Shown here: one piece after another, positions 16,563 through 22,428 of the stretch
Layout: each line of letters opens with the position of its first letter
How positions within the stretch are numbered: the stretch's first letter is position 1
Source: JAKPCT01 sp029553165
GTDB taxonomy: Bacteria; Bacillota; UBA4882; UBA8346
DNA: 24,686 nucleotides
Assembly (NCBI GenBank): GCA_035359995.1
Contig: DAORZT010000046.1
Coordinates: 1-24,686 of the forward strand
Direction of reading: 5' to 3'
The notes under the pieces: generated by a model
Told to the model about the DNA's origin: nothing
Seen by the model: only the letters and a program-made list of their open reading frames with translations
Databases searched by the model: none
Made by a program: the position numbers and the translations under genes

Positions 16563-16577
16563 TTACAATTATTGTAA
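16563..16577 (+). promoter_or_regulatory. Perfect 15-base palindrome upstream of the ECF sigma gene
   Basis: TTACAAT-T-ATTGTAA is a 7-1-7 inverted repeat in the 122-base gap between htrA and the sigma gene. It is a candidate operator. A perfect TATAAT lies at 16599-16604 but without a matching -35. Confidence 0.4.
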
Positions 16578-16634
16578 GTAATCTTCCACCTGTCAAAATA
16601 TAATCTTACTCAATATATAGAAGAAGGTGATTTA

Positions 16635-17231
16635 GTGGCTGTACTGCAATCAGTAGCTCAAACAACTTTAGCCTCGGAACAGAATCTGTTATTTGAATCA
16701 ATGGTAAAATCGTACGAAAAACCATTATTTCAATTTGCTTATCGTCTGTGCGGCAATCACCACGAAGCTCAGGATTTACTTCAGGAAGCGTTATACCGGG
16801 CTTATAAATCATTTTCCCGTTTTGAAGCCGGTACGGCATTTGATCGTTGGCTTTATCAGATCATTCATAATCTGTATATCGATCATTACCGTAAACAAAA
16901 ACGCCGTGCCATCACAACATCGATTGATGAGCCTGTCCCCCATCTGGAAACTGAAAAAACGATGGAGATTCCGGATTGGAACCAAAATCCTGAAAAGGAA
17001 GCAATGCGAAGTGAATTAGGAAGACAAATTCAGCTTGGTCTTAAAGATCTCTCTCCTGAATACCGTACTGCGGTTATTCTCTGTGATATTCAAGGATTAT
17101 CATACGAGGAGATTGCTCAAGTATTAAATTGTTCAATCGGAACAGTCCGTTCCCGGATTCACCGTGGCCGGAAGATCTTGCGTCGCTTGTTATCACCTTA
17201 TTTGCAGGAGATGGAGGTTGATAAAGCATGA
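16635..17231 (+). CDS. ECF RNA polymerase sigma factor (sigma-70 family)
   Basis: This is a 198-residue sigma factor. Seen: region 2 (about 20-90) with the core-binding and -10 recognition helix (DLLQEALYRAYKSF, then FDRWLYQIIHNLYIDHYRK), a charged linker, and region 4 (about 133-185) with YEEIAQVLNCSIGTVRSRIHRGR for -35 recognition. Region 3 is absent, as expected for the ECF group. The start is a GTG at 16635 with AAGGTGAT upstream. Its stop overlaps the start of the anti-sigma gene as ATGA. The layout resembles SigW/SigE systems; the regulon is not known. Confidence 0.94.
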   Translation: MAVLQSVAQTTLASEQNLLFESMVKSYEKPLFQFAYRLCGNHHEAQDLLQEALYRAYKSFSRFEAGTAFDRWLYQIIHNLYIDHYRKQKRRAITTSIDEPVPHLETEKTMEIPDWNQNPEKEAMRSELGRQIQLGLKDLSPEYRTAVILCDIQGLSYEEIAQVLNCSIGTVRSRIHRGRKILRRLLSPYLQEMEVDKA

Positions 17232-17677
17232 ATTGTAATGCTGTCCAAAATTTACTCTCTGCTTATATCGATTGTGAGCTTGATTGTGACCAAAAACGTG
17301 AAGTCCGGAAACATTTATTTAACTGTGCCGAATGCAGTTTTGAGTATGAACAGATGTTACTGTTAAAAGAATGTATGTTTAATATCCAGCAAGAGGAGTT
17401 ATCTTTCGATCCGCTGGCAGCACTCAACCAACGCTTACAGGAAGAGAAACGTTCTCTGATACCCCAAAACAACAATCTTTTATGGAGTTTCCGTACGCTC
17501 TTGGCTGCCGCTTGCTTAATCCTGTTTTTCTTATCAACCTTAATGATGTTTCCGGTTAATCATGACTCCTCGACTGTCGCCCATGATAATAACAGTAATC
17601 AGTATGACACTTACGACCAAAATCTCTCCCTCGACCAAGGGTTTAATGTCTATCAAGCATCATTGATTCTTCCATAA
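17228..17677 (+). CDS. Membrane-anchored zinc-finger anti-sigma factor
   Basis: This is a 149-residue protein. Seen: an N-terminal zinc anti-sigma domain with Cys3 and the motif His29-x3-Cys33-x2-Cys36, a linker, one membrane helix (about 88-108), and an extracytoplasmic tail of about 40 residues rich in Asn, Asp and Tyr. Known: ZAS proteins hold the cognate ECF sigma at the membrane until proteolysis or a redox signal releases it. The 4-base overlap with the sigma gene makes the pair near certain. Which protease would cleave it is unknown. Confidence 0.9.
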   Translation: MNCNAVQNLLSAYIDCELDCDQKREVRKHLFNCAECSFEYEQMLLLKECMFNIQQEELSFDPLAALNQRLQEEKRSLIPQNNNLLWSFRTLLAAACLILFFLSTLMMFPVNHDSSTVAHDNNSNQYDTYDQNLSLDQGFNVYQASLILP

Positions 17678-17695
17678 ATTCAGCTGCTAATTATT

Positions 17696-17733
17696 AAAAC
17701 CTAACTTGCCAAACTTGGTGAGTTAGGTTTTTT
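17696..17733 (+). terminator. Rho-independent terminator after the anti-sigma gene
   Basis: AAAACCTAAC (17696-17705) pairs perfectly with GTTAGGTTTT (17722-17731), followed by T residues. The A-rich left arm could also let it work on the other strand. It closes the htrA-sigma-anti-sigma unit. Confidence 0.85.
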
Positions 17734-17822
17734 GATAGCAGCGGTTAAATATTGCTGTCAGAAGCTCAATAAATTAAGCGCTGAATGATAAATCATACCA
17801 ATCATCAACATCCGATAATAGT

Positions 17823-17846
17823 AAAATTGGGGACGGTTCTTTTTTT
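17823..17846. repeat. REP-like sequence containing GGGGACGGTTC
   Basis: The core GGGGACGGTTC followed by a T-run (reverse: GAACCGTCCCC after an A-run) is a motif I recall from dispersed REP-type repeats, often associated with Y1/RAYT transposases, in many genomes. Only this copy is visible in the window and no transposase is present. The link is from memory and was not searched. Confidence 0.45.
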
Positions 17847-17851
17847 ACTTT

Positions 17852-18337
17852 TTATGATAATAAAATTTCAGACTCAAAACGATCAATTTCAGTAAGCCGA
17901 ATTCTATTGAGGACAATTGAACCTTGTAACTCAATAAATTCAAGAGTGGCAGAACCTTCGGTTATAATCTCAACTTGTTTTTTATAACAGTGTTCTGTAT
18001 GGAACTTCCATTCAATCGCTGCAGTGTAGAATATCTTGATTATCTTTTCTAAAGTACTACGATAATTGATTTTCCGATTTGGGTCACCAATGAAAAATCT
18101 TTGATTACTGCGAGACTTTTTAATTTTTATAATGATACTTAGTATTGCGCCATCAAATAGATGAAACTCAATATTCTCCCATATAATTATTTTTAAACCA
18201 TCAGATTCACTAACCGTAAAAATTTCTATAGCTTCGTTAGTTAATAAATCCAATAAATCTGACTCCGGACTGCCAATCTTCAAGTTAAATAACTCGCCAT
18301 ATTTAACAACACTATATATATCGATTGGGTTAATCAT
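17852..18337 (-). CDS. Hypothetical protein, 161 residues
   Basis: I do not recognise this family. The protein is 161 residues, has no signal peptide or membrane helix, and alternates beta-type stretches (LKIIIWENIEFHLFDG, ILSIIIKIKK) with charged segments, which suggests a small alpha/beta fold. The size and look are not unlike immunity proteins of polymorphic toxins, but no toxin is nearby. The ATG at 18337 follows TAGGAA, and a good promoter lies 50-80 bases upstream, so it looks expressed. It is AT-rich and placed between a REP-like sequence and a GC-rich island, which suggests an accessory gene. Confidence 0.7.
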   Translation of the reverse strand: MINPIDIYSVVKYGELFNLKIGSPESDLLDLLTNEAIEIFTVSESDGLKIIIWENIEFHLFDGAILSIIIKIKKSRSNQRFFIGDPNRKINYRSTLEKIIKIFYTAAIEWKFHTEHCYKKQVEIITEGSATLEFIELQGSIVLNRIRLTEIDRFESEILLS

Positions 18338-18385
18338 TATAAGTTCCTAATTACATAAATTTGTTTCTTTAATTACTTTAGTTCC

Positions 18386-18414
18386 ATGATATACTTTTTT
18401 TGGATAATGGACAA
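18386..18414 (-). promoter_or_regulatory. Promoter for the 161-residue hypothetical gene
   Basis: On the minus strand, TTGTCC (18414-18409), 17 bases, then TATCAT (18391-18386). Predicted transcript start is near 18379, about 40 bases before the ATG at 18337. Confidence 0.5.
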
Positions 18415-18490
18415 GTTTTTTATTATAAGCTGTTCGTTTGAACAACTCCAGTCACACACACATGGCCTGTAATTGTCTAAATATATATAT

Positions 18491-18519
18491 TACATCTGCC
18501 GAAATTGAGGCCGGATGTA
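18491..18519. other. Hairpin flanking the GC-rich island
   Basis: TACATC (18491-18496) pairs with GATGTA (18514-18519), with a smaller inner GCC/GGC pairing. It is preceded by a short AT dinucleotide run. It has no adjacent T-run that would make it a terminator. Confidence 0.4.
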
Positions 18520-18530
18520 GAGTATAAGAA

Positions 18531-18637
18531 CAGCCCCCCGAGCGGTGGGATTCCAAAGAGTTTCGGAACACCCTTTGGCCTAAGGGGTGCGGGGAAGTGG
18601 GCGACGTTCCCCTTCGGCTTTCAGAAAGTTCGTCCCT
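18531..18637. other. GC-rich, hairpin-rich island of unknown nature
   Basis: These 107 bases are about 61% G+C, against clearly AT-rich surroundings. They contain several local stems, for example GGGGAA (18591) with TTCCCC (18607) and CCCTT (18571) with AAGGG (18582). Minus-strand frames run open through it, but I recognise no protein. It could be a structured RNA, a repeat copy or a remnant of a mobile element. The rest of the gene-free stretch 18338-18721 holds the promoter of the 161-residue gene and the toxin-antitoxin promoter. Confidence 0.4.
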
Positions 18638-18663
18638 TTCATACAACCAATGAGTCAAAATAG

Positions 18664-18693
18664 ATTGATATTATATCAATATTTTGATAAAAT
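18664..18693 (+). promoter_or_regulatory. Autoregulated promoter/operator of the toxin-antitoxin operon
   Basis: -35 TTGATA (18665-18670), 17 bases, -10 TAAAAT (18688-18693). Over it lie three TTGATA half-sites: forward at 18665, reverse (TATCAA) at 18674 and forward at 18684. The first two form a perfect 8-1-8 palindrome (18664-18680) and the last two a second inverted repeat. Binding there would cover the promoter. Confidence 0.75.
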
Positions 18694-18721
18694 ATGTGTA
18701 TAACAGCCTGGAGGTGCTAAA

Positions 18722-18982
18722 ATGCCATTAATTCGGCCAAGTTCGGATCTGAGAAATAAATATAATGAAGTTTCGGAGTTATGCCACAAATACGCTGAAC
18801 CTATTTTTATTACCAAAAACGGTCAAGGCGATTTAGCGGTCATGAGCATTGAAACCTATGAAAGATTAGTGGGTAAACTTGAGCTTTCCAAATTACTGAA
18901 TGAAGGCTTAACTGATGTGAATGAAGGCCGAGTAATCCCGGCGGAAGAGACATTTAAGCAAATCGAGGATAATTTTAAATAA
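18722..18982 (+). CDS. Phd/YefM-family antitoxin
   Basis: This is an 86-residue type II antitoxin. Seen: the Phd/YefM fold (about 4-48) with RPSSDLRNKYNEVSELC, an EPIFITKNGQGDLAVMS beta hairpin and YERL, then a C-terminal acidic helical tail (about 52-86) that would wrap the toxin. Known: these proteins neutralise the toxin and repress their own promoter with it. The ATG at 18722 has GGAGGTG 5 bases upstream. The stop overlaps the toxin start by one base (TAATG). Confidence 0.93.
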   Translation: MPLIRPSSDLRNKYNEVSELCHKYAEPIFITKNGQGDLAVMSIETYERLVGKLELSKLLNEGLTDVNEGRVIPAEETFKQIEDNFK

Positions 18983-19296
18983 TGGATCATTATCAAGTTT
19001 TTATGACCAAGAGCGCTAATGATGATTTAAAGGCGATATTATCATACATTCATTATGAACTTAAAGAACCGGCCATTGCCATTAAGCTGGTGGAAAAGAT
19101 TAAAAATTCGGTAATGAGTCTGGCGAAATTTCCTTATCGTTATAATCTAGTTGCGAATGAACAGCTTGCCACTCAAGGATTTAGAAAAATCATCATTGAC
19201 AGCTATATTGTCTTCTATATCGTTTCGGAAACAAAACAAACCGTCACTGTAGTTAGAATTTTATACAGTAAGCGAGACTGGTTACACTTGCTTTAA
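18982..19296 (+). CDS. RelE/ParE-superfamily toxin
   Basis: This is a 104-residue toxin. Seen: the ParE/RelE layout of two N-terminal helices (KSANDDLKAILSYIHYELK and AIAIKLVEKIKNSVMSL), the FPYRYNLV turn, and the beta-sheet FRKIIIDSYIVFYIV...VVRILYSKRDW. The YSKRDW end is typical of the ParE-like branch paired with YefM-type antitoxins. Whether it cuts ribosome-bound mRNA (RelE) or poisons gyrase (ParE) cannot be told from the sequence. It starts with the ATG at 18982, coupled to the antitoxin. No terminator is evident in the 108 bases after it. Confidence 0.9.
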   Translation: MDHYQVFMTKSANDDLKAILSYIHYELKEPAIAIKLVEKIKNSVMSLAKFPYRYNLVANEQLATQGFRKIIIDSYIVFYIVSETKQTVTVVRILYSKRDWLHLL

Positions 19297-19404
19297 TCTA
19301 TAAAAGTTCTATTTGAAAAATACTTCTTGACTAAAATTTAGCCACAACGAATACATGAAACAGAAGAAAATCCCAATAATGTTCCACACTAACCGTTCCT
19401 GTAT

Positions 19405-19989
19405 TTACATTCCGGGAATTTTAAAGGGCAAATCGAGTTTCTGATATCCACTCGGAATCTCAAATAATGAATCCGGTTGTTTGCCTTCTTTAATATTCTT
19501 ATATTCAATAATACTAATTGTCTTCCCTTTGGCATCTTTTGATTCAACTTTAACCGAATAGCCTAATTTATCGGAGACCCATTGCTTTAAAACTCCGTAC
19601 TTCTTATTTTTATAAGTATACTGTACTATTTTGCACGGGTATCCGTTGATCGTTTCCTGCCCCAGTTCTGCCGTTTCATATTCAAACTCCGGGTTAGGTT
19701 GGTTAGGGTCAAAAGGCATTTTGATCTCCATATACTGTTTATCCGGAAGCAGAGTCCAGCCGACTTTCTTGTCAAGCCGCAGGATGGTTATATTGGTTTC
19801 ACCGTTAACAGTTAATTCCTGGCGGATTTTTTCAGTGCCTTTGACATAAACTTTGCCCTGGCTCGTTTTACCTTTAGCGTCAGTTATGACAACATCCGCT
19901 GAAAACTCCGGAGCCTTTGCCAAGACAATGCTGAAACAGCTAACTGCCAATACTAAAATTAAACCGATTAAAATAATACGTTTACTCAT
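19405..19989 (-). CDS. Secreted DUF4412/LolA-fold-like protein
   Basis: This is a 194-residue exported protein from the ATG at 19989, chosen over an upstream in-frame start because AGGAGG lies 7 bases before it. Seen: a signal peptide (about 1-25, ending near VLAKA), then a beta-rich domain of the DUF4412/outer-membrane-lipoprotein-sorting type: EFSADVVITDAKG, GKVYVKGTEKIRQEL, LPDKQYMEI, YPCKIVQYTY, LGYSVKVESKD, and an end at SLFEIPSGYQKL. Known: the related LolA fold carries lipids or lipoproteins; many Bacillota members have no known function. It is a single gene with no clear operon partner. Confidence 0.75.
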   Translation of the reverse strand: MSKRIILIGLILVLAVSCFSIVLAKAPEFSADVVITDAKGKTSQGKVYVKGTEKIRQELTVNGETNITILRLDKKVGWTLLPDKQYMEIKMPFDPNQPNPEFEYETAELGQETINGYPCKIVQYTYKNKKYGVLKQWVSDKLGYSVKVESKDAKGKTISIIEYKNIKEGKQPDSLFEIPSGYQKLDLPFKIPGM

Positions 19990-20107
19990 CAAAGAGCCTC
20001 CTTGCTTGTCATTTAATTTCAAATAAACGGTCCATTTTTTCCTGCTATTATTTATCGACTTTAAGCTGAGAAATCATTACATAATTTTTTTACTTTTATC
20101 AGGCAAA

Positions 20108-20373
20108 TCAAGCCTCATTGGTGCAAGTGATGGACTCGGGTTTATTTTTATCAATCCATCGGCAATTCGGACCGGATTCAGTTATACTTCCACCATCAGG
20201 TCCTTCAACAACCTCCCAAGTAACCCTGTTATCGGAAGTACTCTGTATCGATGCTGTAAATTGCTGCGTGTCATTAGGATAAACATAAGCAACAAAAGGA
20301 CTAATAGTAACACTTATCAGTCCGGGATTATCCCCGCCACTATCTCCACTACTAGGTTTACTACTGCCGCCGT
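20108..20373 (-). pseudogene. Remnant of an Ig-like (BIG2-type) domain surface protein
   Basis: The minus strand encodes, without a start codon, a Ser/Gly-rich linker (GGSSKPSSGDSGGDNPG) followed by an Ig-like domain beginning ISVTISPFVAYVYPNDTQQF and continuing VTWEVVEGPDGGSITESG before losing similarity and stopping at TGA (20108). The linker looks like the segment after a lipoprotein cysteine, but the signal peptide is missing. The frame opens only at 20386, inside the end of the upstream 413-residue gene and one base out of its frame. It is most simply a deletion scar that fused two genes. This fills the gene-free stretch 19990-20373. Confidence 0.6.
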
Positions 20374-21612
20374 TTATTTCTTCAATTTATTCTTGCGTTT
20401 TTCCAACTCATCCAACATTGCCGGTCGTCGGGGATACATCTTTATCAAAGAATCAATCAACTCCAAAGCCCGATCTTTTCCGACCGATTGAGCCTGCAGA
20501 TTCAATAATTGACTGACTTGTCTGTATTCCCTGCGATTGTTGGCCGCTTTAGCTTCAATCAAAATGTAAGTCTCAAACAATTGACTAACTTCATCTGGAT
20601 AGATGCCTCCTAATTTTGTTCCGTAATATTGAATAAGAGAAGGATGTTGTTTGACAACTTCCAGCAGACGTTCTAACTCATTTTCCCGGGACAACAATCC
20701 GGCATAGTTACTGACACCAATTTTAACCGCCAACTCCTGCCACAGATTATCCCGTTCCTGCTCCCAACGGCCTTGTTGTATCAATAATTCTTTCAATTTA
20801 TAAAAATATTCCGGTCTGCCTAAAAATAATATTTTCTTGATTATATCATATAGGCTTGTCTCATTATCCGTTTTGGAATAAATTTGCTCCAAAAAGTAAT
20901 CCCAATTTGACGGCCGATGGTAATATACCTCGATTTTTTTCTCTAAAGCTTCCTTACAGAGTTTTTCTGCAAAATCATAATCTTGGGCAACGATACTTCT
21001 TTCAATAAGTATCTTACGTAATTCCGGAAGGTTGATATTATCCAAAAGAAAACGCTTACCTTCTTCTTCACCCTCTAATCGTTCTTTGATACCAAGTAAA
21101 ATAAGGGCCTTCTCTGGGTAATCCTTGTCATCATACATCGTACCCAAAACCGGGAATAATTCTTTAATCTTTTCGCCCTGTTTCACATTACGAACCAAAG
21201 GAACAGCTGCAAGTAATAATTTATAAGCCCATTCTTCCCATCCCTGAAAAGCTTTATTTCGGGCCGCTTTCAAAATACTCTTAAAGACTTCTCCGTCATC
21301 AGTTTCAGCCAAAATTTTACAAAGCTTGTTAATCTCCTCCAAACTATAAAGGATAATCTCTCCACAACAACCGGAAGAGTCATCCGCATGGGATATTAAT
21401 TTTATTGTTTGCAACAATACCAGGAGATAAATTTCTAACCCTTGCTGATAATTGCCGGATTGAACATGTCCTGTTGCAATTTCGATTATCCTCGATAACT
21501 CCCAGGCTATCCGGTTGCATCCGGAGTAAGGTACAAATCCCCGATCAGAATTTCGCCTTATAACATCTTGAATTTGTTTTTTGAGTTCACGTAACTCTTC
21601 TTGATTCGTCAT
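20374..21612 (-). CDS. Helical-repeat protein resembling the C-terminal region of SWIM zinc-finger proteins
   Basis: This is a 412-residue, almost entirely helical soluble protein without signal peptide. The N-terminus (ELRELKKQIQDVIRRNSDRGFVPYSGC...WELSRIIE) and the repeated helix pairs resemble the long C-terminal region found after the zinc finger in SWIM-domain proteins (DUF6880-like), but no CxCx(n)CxH finger is present here. Such repeats usually bind protein partners. The ATG at 21612 has AAAGGA 8 bases upstream; a GTG one codon earlier is possible. The gene may be a stand-alone version or a truncated one. Its stop at 20374 abuts the Ig-like remnant, so its own end could have been altered. 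Confidence 0.65.
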   Translation of the reverse strand: MTNQEELRELKKQIQDVIRRNSDRGFVPYSGCNRIAWELSRIIEIATGHVQSGNYQQGLEIYLLVLLQTIKLISHADDSSGCCGEIILYSLEEINKLCKILAETDDGEVFKSILKAARNKAFQGWEEWAYKLLLAAVPLVRNVKQGEKIKELFPVLGTMYDDKDYPEKALILLGIKERLEGEEEGKRFLLDNINLPELRKILIERSIVAQDYDFAEKLCKEALEKKIEVYYHRPSNWDYFLEQIYSKTDNETSLYDIIKKILFLGRPEYFYKLKELLIQQGRWEQERDNLWQELAVKIGVSNYAGLLSRENELERLLEVVKQHPSLIQYYGTKLGGIYPDEVSQLFETYILIEAKAANNRREYRQVSQLLNLQAQSVGKDRALELIDSLIKMYPRRPAMLDELEKRKNKLKK

Positions 21613-21651
21613 CACACAAATCCTTTCAATATATTTTAAATACGATGAACC

Positions 21652-22002
21652 CTATAAAGGCTTATTGTTTCTCCAAAACTTTAATATCTTTTCGGCTATT
21701 GGTAATTTCTCTTCATATAATAATTCCATTACTATTATAAGTAAAATAGCTATTATAGCAAATACTATGTACTTAAATTTATGTTTTGATTCGAAAAAAT
21801 CTATAATAACAGAATAAATAAGGAAAATCATATACATAAGGACCATTCCCGTAATAAAAGCTTCGATCAATGTCAGACTTTCATTAAAATTCCATATTTT
21901 ATTTGCTAAGAAAAATAATATAGATATCAATATCCAACAACTAATTAATATTATTAATTGTGTTTTTTGAGAGTATTTTTCAAAGTCCACTTTTTTACTC
22001 AT
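21652..22002 (-). CDS. Small membrane protein of unknown function, three predicted helices
   Basis: I do not recognise this family. It is 116 residues with hydrophobic helices at about 16-34, 45-68 and 77-95, a Lys-rich N-terminus and a basic C-terminal tail (KILKFWRNNKPL). It lies 37 bases upstream of the SWIM-like gene on the same strand, so the two may be co-transcribed. The ribosome site before the ATG at 22002 is poor (AAGG directly adjoining), so the start is uncertain. It is strongly AT-rich compared with the housekeeping genes. Confidence 0.55.
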   Translation of the reverse strand: MSKKVDFEKYSQKTQLIILISCWILISILFFLANKIWNFNESLTLIEAFITGMVLMYMIFLIYSVIIDFFESKHKFKYIVFAIIAILLIIVMELLYEEKLPIAEKILKFWRNNKPL

Positions 22003-22135
22003 CCTTGTTATTTCTTGAGTTTTAAATCATACCATGGTCCCTGTAAATCAAATAATATATTGGCTACATTAACATATTAATTCAATTACTTCATTCCTAA
22101 TTCCTATTTGTCCCACAGTATAATTTGATACAAAA

Positions 22136-22165
22136 AAGCCCTCACATTTTATCCCATGAAGGCTT
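22136..22165 (-). terminator. Rho-independent terminator downstream of sulP
   Basis: On the minus strand, AAGCCTTCA pairs with TGAGGGCTT (9 base pairs, one G-U) around a 12-base loop, followed by a T6 tract (22137-22132). It closes the DUF486-sulP transcript after the cysteine-rich remnant. Confidence 0.8.
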
Positions 22166-22196
22166 ATTGCTTATCCAACTTTAATTATCTTTATAG

Positions 22197-22428
22197 CTAT
22201 TCGTCCGTTACACAGAAAGGAACATACTTATCCTCTTCAAAACTGTGTCGTGAAAATGGGGGATTTTTCGAAACATGATTCCTAATCTAAAACTTGATTA
22301 TTGCATACGATACATCCGCCAAAATGCAAGTAAATGTCATGTTTCGGGCATTTGGGAAAACCCTTTGGTATTCCGCAGGCTGGATCATCTTTCAGTTCGA
22401 TCCATTCATGATAATTACTAGGAAGCAA
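22197..22428 (-). pseudogene. Frameshifted small cysteine-rich ORF (or remnant) after sulP
   Basis: Two minus-strand reading frames both look coding. Frame A (22428-22282) could start at a TTG overlapping the sulP end and contains EWIELKDDPACGIPKGF, CPKH and GGCIVC, a zinc-ribbon-like pattern, then stops. Frame B (22286-22197) begins one base out of phase and reads KNPPFSRHSFEEDKYVPFC to a stop just before the terminator. A single-base change near 22285 would join them into one protein of about 75 residues. No good ribosome site is visible. It could be a decayed gene, a truncated 3' end or a sequencing error. I do not recognise the family. Confidence 0.45.

Noticed and set aside
16555..16604. 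Sigma-A promoter using TATAAT at 16599 before the sigma gene
   Set aside because: The only TTG-type -35 (TTGTAA at 16572) is 21 bases away, outside the usable range.
18440..18640. Group II intron end, SRP RNA, tmRNA or RNase P RNA in the GC-rich island
   Set aside because: A GTGTG start-like string and many stems are present, but I find no domain V-like hairpin and none of the conserved core motifs of these RNAs.
18452..18658. Minus-strand open frame of 68 codons across the GC-rich island
   Set aside because: No ribosome site, low-complexity Arg/Ser composition, and the other minus-strand frames are open for part of the way too; the openness follows from high G+C, not coding.
20095..20120. 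Hairpin AGGC...GCCT near the end of the Ig-like remnant as a terminator
   Set aside because: Only four base pairs and no T-run on either strand.
20370..20390. Programmed -1 frameshift extending the 413-residue gene into the Ig-like frame
   Set aside because: The sequence before the stop (TTG AAG AAA TAA) does not form a standard slippery heptamer; a deletion scar is simpler.
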